From: Liolophura sinensis | Lineage: Eukaryota > Mollusca > Polyplacophora > Chitonida > Chitonidae | Assembly (NCBI RefSeq): GCF_032854445.1 | Contig: NC_088295.1 | Location: forward strand, 9,411,385-9,475,384 | DNA: 64,000 bases | Direction: 5' to 3' | Shown: positions 40,372 through 52,730 of the stretch, in pieces | Position numbering within the stretch: the first letter of the stretch is position 1 | How the letters are laid out: each line of letters opens with the position of its first letter | The notes under the pieces: model-generated | What the model saw: the letters and a program-made list of their open reading frames with translations, nothing else | Told to the model about the DNA's origin: nothing | Database searches by the model: none | Made by a program: the position numbers and the translations under genes

Positions 40372-40490
40372 CCCTCGGGCTCTGACCGGTTTCTTCTCAC
40401 AATAATGCTGATCTCCGTCATATGAGAAATTTTTGACTACGACATGAAACTACAATGAAACAAAAAAATGAACAAATATATACTTAAATA
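40372..40490 (+). mobile_element. decayed SINE family 1 remnant
   Basis: CGGGCTCTGACCGGTTTCTT, AATGCTGATCTCCGTCATAT and an altered tail. It follows a degenerate 29-bp minisatellite exactly as in unit 3, so the two loci share one insertion event. Confidence 0.65.
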
Positions 40491-41626
40491 TACATGCAGA
40501 ACAATTCCCGGTATCATATATACGTTTTACTCACGTTATATTGCACATGCAAAAACATACAAAAAAGACTTGACTTTTCACGTGCCAATGATGTGGTGAA
40601 TACAGCTTGTAGAACTAGACTATTCAAACTATGAAAATAACCCTCTTATGTTCAAGTCCTTTTGTCAGTACCAACAATGTCTTCAATAGAGACTTAAGAG
40701 GTCTGTATTTCTATTTTTCCAACTGATAGGCGTTTGATATTCAGCTACACAGTCTCTGGAGGGTTTCTCTGAATTGAAGTCGTTAACCACGGTTCCATAT
40801 TTGCCGAGCGCCAGAGACTTTGATGAAGAAGTCATATGAACCATCAGCATTGTCGAAGTCCGTGTCCGGAAAACTATTAGGTTCTTCTACTAACGAGCAG
40901 AGGGTGTCTGAGAAATCTGAATAGGGGGAAATGAATAGCAGGTACACAGGCCTTATGAAATGTGTGGATATCGACAGACAGACCTCTGGCATAATGATGA
41001 AAATGATCTGGATGAAATCGATCTGTGGACTCGACATAACGACCAGGTGTGTTCATGGAATCCTGGACTATTCAGAACATCAGGCCTAAACTGTGTCAGC
41101 TACGTTTTAGTCTATTTTCTACGGAAAAATCAACAAACCCGATCAACTTTATCCACTTCCCCACCCACTTTCTCCTAACTATCCGCCACGAGGAGAAATG
41201 AAACTTCATGTCACAATTTGCTACAATACGTTTTGGTGTAACGCCATAGCGCTTGAAAATATCACAAGTTCATGGCCGTGATGACATTTTGTAAACACCA
41301 TCGTTCTACACCTTAAGCAAGGCACTCTCACTTAGTCTGAACTAGTTCCTCATGAAGACTGGTGCGTTTGCTGCGTTTATTTAACATCCACCTTTCAATT
41401 GTTTTCTGGCATGTGTTATTCAGTCCAAACGGAACCCAGAGCAGCGGATAACAGTCAATTCCCGGAATGATTAGACGGCAAATCCGGTAATTACCAGTGT
41501 GTGGATGGGCACAAAATCTGGGCTTTGAAAGAGAAAAGAACACGCAATTCCTGGATAATGTCTCAAAAATCGACCAGTGAGAGACCTAACGTATTCCACC
41601 ATGACACACGTCACACGCAAGGGCAC

Positions 41627-43150
41627 AAACTGTAGAAAGGCTATTATCCATATATGCATAAGCCTCACACAAGGACACGTTTAGGCTGTCGTCAGTCTCA
41701 ACTGTAGAAAGGCTATTATCCATACATGCATAAGCCTCACACAAGGACACGTTTAGACTGTCGTCAGTCTCAACTGTAGAAAGGCTATTATCCATACATG
41801 CATAAGCCTCACACAAGGACACGTTTAGACTGTCGTCAGTCTCAACTGTAGAAAGGCTATTATCCATACATGCATAAGCCTCACACAAGGACACGTTTAG
41901 ACTGTCGTCAGTCTCAACTGTAGAAAGGCTATTATCCATACATGCATAAGCCTCACACAAGGACACGTTTAGACTGTCGTCAGTCTCAACTGTAGAAAGG
42001 CTATTATCCATACATGCATAAGCCTCACACAAGGACACGTTTAGACTGTCGTCAGTCTCAACTGTAGAAAGGCTATTATCCATACATGCATAAGCCTCAC
42101 ACAAGGACACGTTTAGACCGTCGTCAGTCTCAACTGTAGAAAGGCTATTATCCATACATGCATAAGCCTCACACAAGGACACGTTTAGACTGTCGTCAGT
42201 CTCAACTGTAGAAAGGCTATTATCCATACATGCATAAGCCTCACACAAGGACACGTTTAGACTGTCGTCAGTCTCAACTGTAGAAAGGCTATTATCCATA
42301 CATGCATAAGCCTCACACATGGACACGTTTAGACCGTCGTCAGTCTCAACTGTAGAAAGGCTATTATCCATACATGCATAAGCCTCACACAAGGACACGT
42401 TTAGACCGTCGTCAGTCTCAACTGTAGAAAGGCTATTATCCATACATGCATAAGCCTCACACAAGGACACGTTTAGACCGTCGTCAGTCTCAACTGTAGA
42501 AAGGCTATTATCCATACATGCATAAGCCTCACACAAGGACACGTTTAGACTGTCGTCAGTCTCAACTGTAGAAAGGCTATTATCCATACATGCATAAGCC
42601 TCACACAAGGACACGTTTAGACCGTCGTCAGTCTCAACTGTAGAAAGGCTATTATCCATACATGCATAAGCCTCACACAAGGACACGTTTAGACCGTCGT
42701 CAGTCTCAACTGTAGAAAGGCTATTATCCATACATGCATAAGCCTCACACATGGACACGTTTAGACCGTCGTCAGTCTCAACTGTAGAAAGGCTATTATC
42801 CATACATGCATAAGCCTCACACAAGGACACGTTTAGACCGTCGTCAGTCTCAACTGTAGAAAGGCTATTATCCATACATGCATAAGCCTCACACAAGGAC
42901 ACGTTTAGACCGTCGTCAGTCTCAACTGTAGAAAGGCTATTATCCATACATGCATAAGCCTCACACAAGGACACGTTTAGACCGTCGTCAGTCTCAACTG
43001 TAGAAAGGCTATTATCCATACATGCATAAGCCTCACACAAGGACACGTTTAGACTGTCGTCAGTCTCAACTGTAGAAAGGCCATTATCCATACATGCATA
43101 AGCCTCACACAAGGACACGTTTAGACTGTCGTCAGTCTCAATTTGAGGCC
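41627..43150 (-). repeat. 72-bp tandem array, 21 copies, open on the - strand
   Basis: CAACTGTAGAAAGGCTATTA recurs every 72 bp (41,699, 41,771 and so on). This is an expansion of a segment present once in module F of units 1 and 6. Because 72 is 24 codons, a - strand frame stays open for 530 codons (41,586-43,178) with a 24-residue repeat, VETDDSLNVSLCEAYACMDN plus SLST. All the inter-copy variants I found change the residue (S/G, L/M, C/Y, S/G) and none is silent. The flanking module has no conserved frame. I treat it as a satellite, not a gene. Confidence 0.9.
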
Positions 43151-44039
43151 GTGAAATCACACAACAAAACACGAACACAGACAGTTCTCATAAACACTCG
43201 GACTGCTACCCGACGTACTTTCCTACCTTCACAGCAATATAGTTCAACATGGTTCTAGTGTTGAATGCATATTTCAGAAAGACTTACGACTGCATTGTGT
43301 TGAATGTATACTTAAGAAAGACTTACGACTAAAAGTATAACATCTAATAGGCAATATGAGGAAATTCAAGACTTTATAAGTACACGCCTAATACAACTTA
43401 ATTGCATGCTATAATATGATTAGTATACACTAAAAGTACAAAGGTCGAATAAGTAAAGCTTGTTGCAAAGTTGATCACAATTTAGATATGATTACGTTTC
43501 TTGTTTGTGTCTGTACTAGGTTATACTGAGGGTCATCATCCTCTCCCGTTGGTTCTTTTCTCCTGTACTCAGTGGTTGCTATTGAACTGTAAATGGACCT
43601 ATTGTCTCAGCTCTTCAGGCCCACCTCTCATCATAACCTATGTATTATGTATTAATATGATTTATAACCCAAACCTGATCAGTTCCCAATTGTCTAAAAC
43701 CCGATGCTGTCCAGATAGATTGTCTGCTCCATTCCTTACCGTCATCCAAAATGTATAATGAGCAAATATGATAATGAAATTTTACAAGCACCGCTGAGCT
43801 GACACTTACTCGTCTTCTCAGTTTTCATTCCATCAGACACTAGAGAAAGAAAGAATAATTGCAGTGTGTAAGAGCAACTGTGGTTAAACCAGAGATCTGA
43901 AAACCTAATACGCAATAACCTGAGAGGCAACAACTTCAGAAGGGTCCCCATTGATGCTACAACCAGATTAGCAATAAATTCAAACATGATAATACATTCA
44001 CAACAAAATCGTAAATCTCGTAAGGCGTCGCCTTTTGGC

Positions 44040-47000
44040 ACTACTTCCTAGACAACGTCTTTTACGAAAAAATAATTATGACAAATATGGCTTACGAAGT
44101 TTCGTAAAAGTAGGCCTATAAATGATCCTCTGAGCTGTTTTGGGTAACCTGCGCTTACCACTTGCCCATGTATGTTCCTTAGCCCTGGATACACTTGACA
44201 TGATATGCTGTAGTTAATCCTGACAAATTGCCCTTTCACTTGGTACAATTTTTTTTTCAAAAATAGCAATTAACAGTAAACGGAACATAATCATTGTGTT
44301 GTAGCGCGAGCAAATCATGTAGACACAAGCCTTACACAGGCCTAACACAGCCTATCCACTACAGACCTCTCTGGGAAGGATTAATTTGTTTGTGGCGACC
44401 ATCAATCCCTTGTGTGGACACCATTCGGCCAAATTTGACCATTCTACATTATTACCGGTCTAACCCAGGCGGTGACCAGTTAGCCTGCTTGAAAGGTTTA
44501 AATCCCGGTTTGGTCAAGTTGCCCCACCTTGTCCGAGAATAGACGACCGATGCTTGATTAGCTTGCGAGTTCCTTTTTAATTGTGCGGGCAGACTTCAAG
44601 CCGCCCCAGACGAAGCTAACCAACTTACCCAGTGATAACCCAATGCAGCCCTTCATCTGGCATATGTCGTGATCCAAGAACATATTAAAACAAAGCTCGA
44701 AACCGTTTTTTATAACTGGAATTCCTGAAAATACTTCAGTTTGTTCCATGTCTTTGTGTACACGCTGAATGTAAATACTCTGAGAACCATCATGACAGAC
44801 GCTATCAAAACCACCTTTAGTCTGTACATTGCTATGGGCGTTTATACGTTTAGTAAACGTATTTTTAAATGCATATTTTCTATTTAGGAAGAACTATATG
44901 GATTCCATATCAATCGATTTTGGCAGCACATAGAAAAGTAAAGGCATCTAATCCTCCTCTATGGTTTATCCGGGTAATTTCTTAATCACCCCTATATCTG
45001 ATTAACTTTAAAGCTTACAAATATATATAGAACTGACAGTCGACACATCACACGTGACGATTTGTATATAGACATGATAGAACCCTCGCACTGGCAAACA
45101 CTGCATTCTGCCCGCTCTTTGAACCAGGAGATGTAACTAAAAGGTTTTACTTAAAATGAACTTTTCTTACGAATGTCTTGTGTCTTGTCGTCGTTGTATA
45201 AGGCTATTATAATAATCTCATTACACCCGTAAACGATGACCATGTCACGGCGAGATACACTGAAGCCTAAAAGTACTCCAAGGCTATTAATCTGGCATCC
45301 AGGCGAGAGTGTGGGTTATCTACGTATTCCGCGCCCTATCTTCCCTGGTGTTTACAATCAATACAAACGCTGTCATCCGCCCATTTTACTTCCGTACAAC
45401 AAAAGCGCCAACAAGTTACTTCAAAGACGGCTTGTGTTAAGTGTGAATTATGGGACGCCTACTCGTGCCGTTAGCCCTGATAACATCAGACTATTCTTTA
45501 TCTTTTCACTCAGTTATACAGGGGTTTGTTTTATGAACAAATTATGAAGGCCACAAAAAGACATACATCCGCTAGTGCAGTTTTAATACCACATGGCGTT
45601 GGTCAGTAAGAGCTGAGATTTTTCCCCTTTTCATAAAACATACATCGATGTACAAAGCCTAAATTAAGCAAAAAACTGTACTCAAACAGGAGTACATTTT
45701 ATAGAGATTAATTGAATGAAGTGAGGAACAAAGACAGTATTGAACACAAACACAGCACTGACGAAAGAATGACGGGCAGAGAACAAAGACAAAGAGTTTT
45801 CTTGTTAAAGTGACAACGGTTTTCTACCCAGACAAACAACATTCTTTATATTATCACAATCAAATTTAGGCTCTCTTAAGAAAACTACATCTCGGAGAGA
45901 ATGGTAAACGGACCCGAGAGCTACGAAGATCAAAGGGTATCGTCTGTTAGGTATTTTTTCGCCTTCAACAGAAAACTAATGACAGTCCAGTTACAGTACG
46001 TCCATTTTAGAAAACTGAAACATTTTTCAAAACATTTTGAACTGAAAAAAGCCTTCCTCAAAGACAAAAAGCTTTGTTTAGATAATCACAGTCAAATTTA
46101 GCTTCACCTAACAATCCAAACTATACTCATGAGACATGGGAAAATATTGAGTAACTTGAGAGAAACACGAATATGAAACAATATGGACATCTATTTTTTA
46201 CTTTCAACAGACAAACAATTACAAAGCTCCAATATCTCACATGACAATGTGTCACCCATATATGCATAATACCGCTGTGTACCTCTTTCTCATTTTTACC
46301 ATCCTCCTTGGGAAATCCCCGTCCAGCATAAATCATTCCCAAACCTAATAGGTAAACTACTTTATTAACAAAATGATTTCATATTAACAAAATAATTCCT
46401 CATGGAAGAACTTCTTTCAAACTAATGACAAATCAATACACCTACAATCAAAAACCACGCTTATATCAAAAATATTTACACTAATTTCTGGCGAACGCAG
46501 CATGAAAAAATGAGTCCTCAGATCAAACTGGTGTACACGTGGTCACCATGGTAGCCCACCCTTCACCATAAGACTGTGAAGCTCCTGGCGTTGCTGTGTG
46601 CAGCATACCAGACAGAGCGTACCAGACACACCCACGCTCGACTAACCAGTACAGTCCACCCACAGTAACAGCAGATTAGCCGCCTGTGATGACAGCCGGT
46701 CTGCATTCCTTAGTAGGGATAAGATACGTGGCTGAAAGTGATAGACTAATAAAATCGAACCACACAGCTAATCAATGCACACGCATTAGATTAATGGACA
46801 CTATATAGGACAATGTGACTACTGTGTGGAACTGTCGTGAACAGAGCGACATGACCCACTCGTACACTGTCTGATGACTGGAGAATCTAGTCGAGTACAC
46901 TATCCGATACTGAAAACAGGGTCACAAGGGGTCATTTTGTATAACTCAGCATTTGTCTCCTTGGTCATATTGTGTGACTCAGGCTTTGTCTAATATCTGG

Positions 47001-48350
47001 AATTTCGGGACACAGTGTGTCATCATGTGACTTAACCACACCTTGACACTATACTCCTTCTAAGTTTATATGACACCAATTTGCTGCAATACCGGCCGTA
47101 ATAACATTATGTAAACTTTATAATCACCGTTCAACATCTCAAACAAGATACTTTACCACAATCTGGACTAACCCCTCGTCATGGCTGATCCGTTTGCTGC
47201 GCTTCTTTAACATCCGCTTTTCATGTGTTTTCGGGCATGTGTTACTCAGTCCAAGGGGAACCCAGAGCCACGGATAAAAGCCATTTCCCGAATGATTCTA
47301 CGGCCAAATCAAGTAATTACCAGTGTTTAAACGGGCATATAGCCTGGGTTTTGAAAGAGAAATTTCCGGATAATGTCTCAAGAATCGACCAACAGGAGAC
47401 CTAATGTTTTCCACCCTGACACAAGTCACAAGCAATGACACAAACTGTAGAAAGACTTTATCCATGTATGCATACACCTCACATAACAACTACGCCTTGA
47501 CACCATTGCCAGTCTCAACTAGAGACAGTAAAATCACACAAAAAGATTGACACGAACACAGTCAGTTCTCTAAAATCCTGTGACTGCTAAGCGCGACTTA
47601 CTGTATCGCCTTCACAGGCATACTGTTCAACATAATTCTGCAGGTCTTTCAGAGATTGCGTCGAACTAGATTGAAGTTAATGAGTATTAAAATTGTCAGT
47701 GCACATTTCAGAAAGACAGAAAGATTAACGTCCGTTGCGACTCCAAGAATTTAAACGCCTGATACAATTTAATTCCACCTCAAGATATGAGTAGTATGTA
47801 CTAAAAGAGAAAAGCATCAGCACTGTGCCTGTTTTAGGTTTGACCAACTCGAGGGTGATTTCTAGACACATCTCTCCTCAGCTCAGGTTTAGGACAGACT
47901 CTTATTACTCTTCGTACAGCTCTTCAGACCCATCATAATGTATGTGTTATATATGACGTATGATCAGATCCCAATTGTGGTAAAGTCTGATGGTGTCCAT
48001 GTGGATTGTCTTCTACATTCCCGCACGACCGACCCCGGGTAACCAGCCACCGTTATCCCCAATGCATGGGCGTACTAATGCACGGCATCCATATACAACC
48101 TTTCAGATGTATTGACTATTCCTCATGTATTGGCGAATGGGCTATAAGTGCGTCTATCAATGTGATTGTCATCGTAATACTTTAATTACACTTTGTCTGA
48201 ATGTAACAGCTAAGTCCACAGGGTAGTCTGTAGTCTACGTACTGACAAGGACACGACATCCTAACATTGTATATTACAACTGAGTGTTGCCCCATCCAAA
48301 ACCTACAAAGCGCAAATGCGATACTCATTCAGAGTGGTTTAACTTTCACA
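44040..48350 (+). repeat. composite unit, copy 6 (complete A-G)
   Basis: The cleanest copy and the reference for unit length (about 4.3 kb): A 44,130-44,940, B 45,040-45,600 (TATCTACGTATTCC at 45,317), C 45,570-46,260, a much reduced D merging into E at 46,280-47,130, F 47,130-47,580 (GATAATGTCTCAAGAATCGA at 47,369) and G 47,580-48,350. No large insertion. Confidence 0.8.
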
Positions 48351-48491
48351 AACTTCAGTCATTCTAACTCTGCAGGAAAAAGATATATACCACACTCAGT
48401 AAGAGGGCTTGTGCTTAAAACGCTTTCTCAAAAATATCACATCAACAGGTTTCAGACAGTATAGCCTAAGGCACGACACCCTGATGCCCAG

Positions 48492-48493
<2 letters not shown>

Positions 48494-48571
<78 letters not shown>
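48494..48571. repeat. (CT)n microsatellite
   Basis: About 39 CT dinucleotides without interruption, located between unit 6 and the LTR retrotransposon. Confidence 0.98.
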
Positions 48572-48572
<1 letters not shown>

Positions 48573-49558
48573 ACGTTTTGTGAGCGTGAGTCTGTGTTGG
48601 TTACACATGTTAACTACAGATGTGAATGGTCTAGAGGCGCCATTATATCCTTTGTGTGTGTGGTCGAAAGCATCGTCATCTTCTTCGTTTTTGAGACGAA
48701 TCTGATTTTTGACATTTTCAGGGAAGGAGAATGTATTTTAGTTAGGTCACGAGCGTGCGTAGGTTTGAGAGGTATAGCAGACTGATCACTTGACTCTTCA
48801 GGTGGAACAAAGACTGGCCGAATTTGGCAGAAATGTTCATGCGATTTCAGTATCCTGTACATGCTGTTGTGATAGAGCGATAAACTCTGTACTCTACGGA
48901 GCTGACGTCTCCACTTAGTCCTGTGTCAAGCTAACTTCGAGGATGATATCATATCTTACTTGCGTGGTGGCAGCAATTTTTACCTACCCTCCCCACTTTC
49001 AGCCGGCAAACAGTGCTGTTGTTACCTTCAACAAATTGTTATCTTCGTATGCATGGACGCTCTCAGCTGTGAAGGTCGACGGGGGCACTTAGTGACTTGC
49101 ACAGCGTGGACATCAGCGAGATTCCGTAAGTAAACAACGGATGCATTACACGGAGTATGGCACATACACATCGTGCACCGAAACAGTGGTGCCTTGGAAC
49201 ATCTGAGACTGTTACCATACTCGAGAACTGGAAACAAACCCTCCAATATACACGGTCTCTAGATCCTAACTTTGCCCTCTTACCCGTGAATGACGTCCAC
49301 TGGCTCAACAAAACATGAGCTACAGCCCTGCTTGGTTTTCACCGCTGATGGTGAAGGCGTGCTCGAAAATCTTTGCTGTACAGCTCAGCAGAAAGCAAAC
49401 ATGTTAGAATTCAAATTGCTAACTACTACCCCGTAATTTCTCGACACACTGTTGTGCGCGACTCCTCCTCAATCGACCAGATATGGCAGGTTATCTGATT
49501 ACACAACGGATTTCAATCCACCGGGGCCCGCTTCCTCGATTATGCGGCCGTACATGTA

Positions 49559-49762
49559 GTGCCAGAGGAACGATCTGAAGACCTGTTTCCAGCAGAAGAC
49601 GAGGAAATATCTCCCACGCTAGAGACTTTCATTGTGCTGACGTGGTTACGCTTAATGCACCCTGATTTACTGAAGTTGGTCAAACACTACGGCACTAAGT
49701 TCCGTTTTCGTACATTGTCTTCCATTAAACCGCAGCTTACTGGACGAAAATTCTACAGCTGA
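49559..49762 (+). pseudogene. gag-side fragment of the retrotransposon
   Basis: An acidic 67-codon frame ([20 protein letters not shown] then a Leu/His-rich segment) upstream of pol. I recognise no nucleocapsid zinc knuckle; the assignment rests on position alone. Confidence 0.35.
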
Positions 49763-50332
49763 AGACGCTAAAGTGATGTACACATTTAACCCACGGCCCA
49801 ACAACAACACACGCACACTAGCACAGCCATTGTTGTCTCCCGCTGTGCTCAAACCTAGTCAATCACGCCTTCATAATTCTTGTCCGTTGTGCCATCAGAC
49901 CGGTTAACCCGATCGTCATTTTGTAAGTGAATGATCAGAATCGTAAATGCATCGCCAGCGGACACGAAATATCCCAAATCTTTAAAAAACCTGATGAAGA
50001 GAATGGCGATTAGGATGACTGCACGCCCTCTTCTGCCGTTCAACTGTCCATTGACACCAGCCTAATCCAGGCCTACAGAATACAGATTAGACAGTTACCA
50101 TATTTCGACGTCTTTTCCGGCGATCACATTCTCCGGGTTATTGTATACAGTGCTACAACGGGAAACATTGTGGAATGTTCAGACGTTGACGTACTGGCTC
50201 AGACACCATTCATGAAGTTAACTGACATATCTTTGGACCAGCAAAACGCCACATCATGTTTGGTGACGGATCTATTTTCAATAGTTATGCCCAGACAACC
50301 AAAACACTACACAATCCATCCGTTGCGCTCAT

Positions 50333-50767
50333 TTGCTCAGCTCCCCAGCTCCATGGCCTGGTGAGTTTGTCGAAATGGATATTCCGACAGAGTTTATAGA
50401 CTCTGCATATGTTTTACCGCCCAGAAGAATTGCCCTTATCCTGCTTTTTCAAAGGTTTACGTGTCCATTTGCGATGGACATGCACGGCTCTGAAACCGTG
50501 GTTGAGGAGCTTACCTATGGTGATCTGGGTGAAATAATGGAAGACGGTATCGTAGCGAAGTTACCGGATGACCTGTATTGTGGAGGCAATTCCCTTGATG
50601 AACTTTCGTGTAACTGGCAGCGATTACTGGAAGCAGTACAACAAAACAGTCTGCAGTTTTCACCTCCCAAAACTGTCATTGGGCCGACATCTGTAAACAT
50701 CCTTGGCTGGGTGTGGTGCCAAGGCTCGATCTCAGGCAGATCTCATCGAATTGCCATATTAACCTAG
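50333..50767 (+). pseudogene. reverse transcriptase fragment
   Basis: The second half of an RT palm is visible: a DD pair in KLPDDLYCGGNS (the usual Y/F-x-DD position is altered to LPDD), a thumb-like NWQRLLEAVQ, then the K-x(10)-LGW segment (PPKTVIGPTSVNILGWVW). The fingers and the first catalytic Asp are not found in the roughly 60 residues upstream, which are proline-rich linker-like sequence, so an internal deletion is likely. The frame ends at 50,767. Confidence 0.7.
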
Positions 50768-50905
50768 TGTACCCCTCAAGCTACATTTTCAAGGCTACGG
50801 TCTTTCATCGGCGCTTATAAAGTTCTTGCTCGTGTCATACAGGGTTGCGCTAGCCTGCTGGCCCCACTCGATGCTACGACTGCTGGACATACTTCCCAAG
50901 ATAAA

Positions 50906-51300
50906 ATGACATGGGATGATAGTTCTCTACAAATGTTCCAGGCGGCCCAAAAAGCGCTTCACTCACATCTCTCTATCGTACTCCCTTGTTCAGATGATCA
51001 ACTGTGGATAATCACTGATGGATCCGTCAAACAGAAAGGTACTGGCGCCACATTGTATGTTACCCGTCACGGCAAGCAGCGTTTGGCCGGATTCTTTAGT
51101 GCGAAGCTACGTGGTCGCCAAGTCTGATGGCTACAATGCGAGATTGAAGCCTTGTCACTTGCTGTTGCTATTCAACATTTCAGTCCTTACCTGATTCAGT
51201 CAGAACACAAGGCGTATGTCCTTACTGACAGCAAACCCTGTGTCCAGGCTTTTGAAAAGCTTTGTCGAGTTGAATTCTCACCCAGCCCAAACGTTTAAAC
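50906..51300 (+). pseudogene. RNase H fragment
   Basis: LWIITDGSVKQKGTGATLYV holds the first catalytic Asp (TDGS); [14 protein letters not shown] holds the Glu; [12 protein letters not shown] holds the second Asp. A stop (TGA at 51,125-51,127) and a frame change separate them. The arrangement is that of an LTR-retroelement RNase H following RT. Confidence 0.7.
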
Positions 51301-51699
51301 GTTTCTGTCGACCGTCAGTCGTTATCATGCCTCGATGCGGCACCTACAGGGCTCTGCCAACATCCCCTCTGACTTTTCCAGCAGGAACGCGCCAGACTGT
51401 GACAACCCACAGTTTCAACTCTCTGCCGTCATATAGCGTACGAGTGTGTCGTCCGTGCCTCATTTGCTGCTGACATTATGACTGGAAAGTGCAAGTTACC
51501 ATTCACCAGCCGTGTTGCTTGGCTGACGATACATTCAGGATGTTCAGGCCCCCATCGCACCCACGCACATTTCCAGCAGGGGACTAGCCATCAGGGAAGA
51601 TCGCCAACATCAAGGAAGTCAAACGTTATCACTCATTGACCATTGCCAAAGATGGCCTATTAGTAGTCAAAAGACATGACCCATTCAAGCCATCTCGTG

Positions 51700-52521
51700 A
51701 CTGCATTGTTATTCCACGACAGTTCTTGTCAGCCTTACTTACCGCCCTCCCATCAGCTTAAGCAGGTCGTTCATCGCCACTTTTTCTCACTCGACATGGA
51801 CAACATTGTCGATGCCGTGACCACTAACTGCCATCAGTGATCATCCCTTCACAAAGGATGTCACTACGTTCTCCCCCAAAGTGCGTCTTCGCCTGACACA
51901 GTTGACATGAGGTTTGCTGCTGATATACTTGAACGTGAACGCCAACTGGTTGTACGTGAGTGTGTCTCGTTCTATAATTGCACTACATTTGCCGAAGACA
52001 AGAAACAATCAACGCTAAAGGAAGCCTTATTAACTATCCTTCCAGATCTCAAGCCGTTGCAAGGACCACCTGTTAGCGTTCGAACCGATTCAGCTCCCGG
52101 ATTTCAAGCTCTTCTATAAGATAGCCTCCTTCTCGACAATGGTATAGCCATAGAATTGGGCCATCGCAAAAACATCAACAAAAACCTCGTTGCTGAGAAA
52201 GTTATCCGGGAACTAGAGGTAGAAGTGTGTCATCCATCACCTGGGGGTGGTCATCTTATACCCCTTCAACTGCCATCAGCTACAACCAGGCTAAATTCCA
52301 GAATCAGATCCAGAGATCTTTCCGCACACGAAATGTGGACCCACCGTGATCAGTACTCGGGGGAGCAAATTCCCCTGAATGACCAAGAGATGATCACAGC
52401 CCACCATTCCCAGTGGGCATCTAAACATATCCACCGTGCGAAAAATAAGTGTCCCAAAGGGGTCTTGCCACCCCCTATCATATCTACATATAACCGTTTA
52501 ACTGGTCTAGTTAAACGCTGA
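51700..52521 (+). pseudogene. retroviral-type integrase fragment
   Basis: An HHCC-like region (HQLKQVVHRHFFS ... NCHQ) precedes the catalytic core. The first Asp is in FAADILERERQ, the second in RTDSAPGFQAL, and the Glu in LVAEKVIRELE, 35 positions after the second Asp. Stops at TAAGATAGCC (52,117-52,119) and before 51,907, plus frame changes, break it. Downstream, SRIRSRDLSAHEMWTHRDQ is a typical post-catalytic segment. Confidence 0.75.
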
Positions 52522-52730
52522 CCGCAATAAACACCGTCCCCGTGACCCTTACAATGTAACACCATGTGCACATGTGGTACATCTTGCGAAATTAACTAGT
52601 TCAGAGGGTTTCAACTTCGTAAAACATCTTATTGGGTTCGGATATCTCATTGTTACAAAGTGCCTGCCTCAGAGCTTCGACCAATTAGACAACAAGATCC
52701 AGAGTCATCTGAAGATGAGAATTACGCTAA

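Larger units (their letters stand above)
34800..43770 (+). repeat. composite unit, copy 5 (A-G, expanded)
   Basis: Module A is at 34,800-35,560 (interrupted by a SINE), B at 35,740-36,420 (TATTTACGTATTCC at 36,158), C at 36,400-36,900, D at 40,560-41,190 (GCCAGAGACTTTGATGAAG at 40,810), F at 41,200-41,680 and from about 43,150, and G at 43,170-43,760. It has grown to about 9 kb through a 3.2-kb insertion between C and D and a 1.5-kb tandem array in F. Confidence 0.8.

Noticed and set aside
41586-43178. 530-residue repetitive protein on the - strand
   Set aside because: The frame is open because the 72-bp unit is divisible by three and lacks stops. The variants seen are all replacement changes, there is no convincing start context, and the flanking sequence in paralogous units has no conserved frame.
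48396-48705. Ser/Leu or Arg/Glu repeat proteins
   Set aside because: They are translations of the (CT)n microsatellite in different frames.
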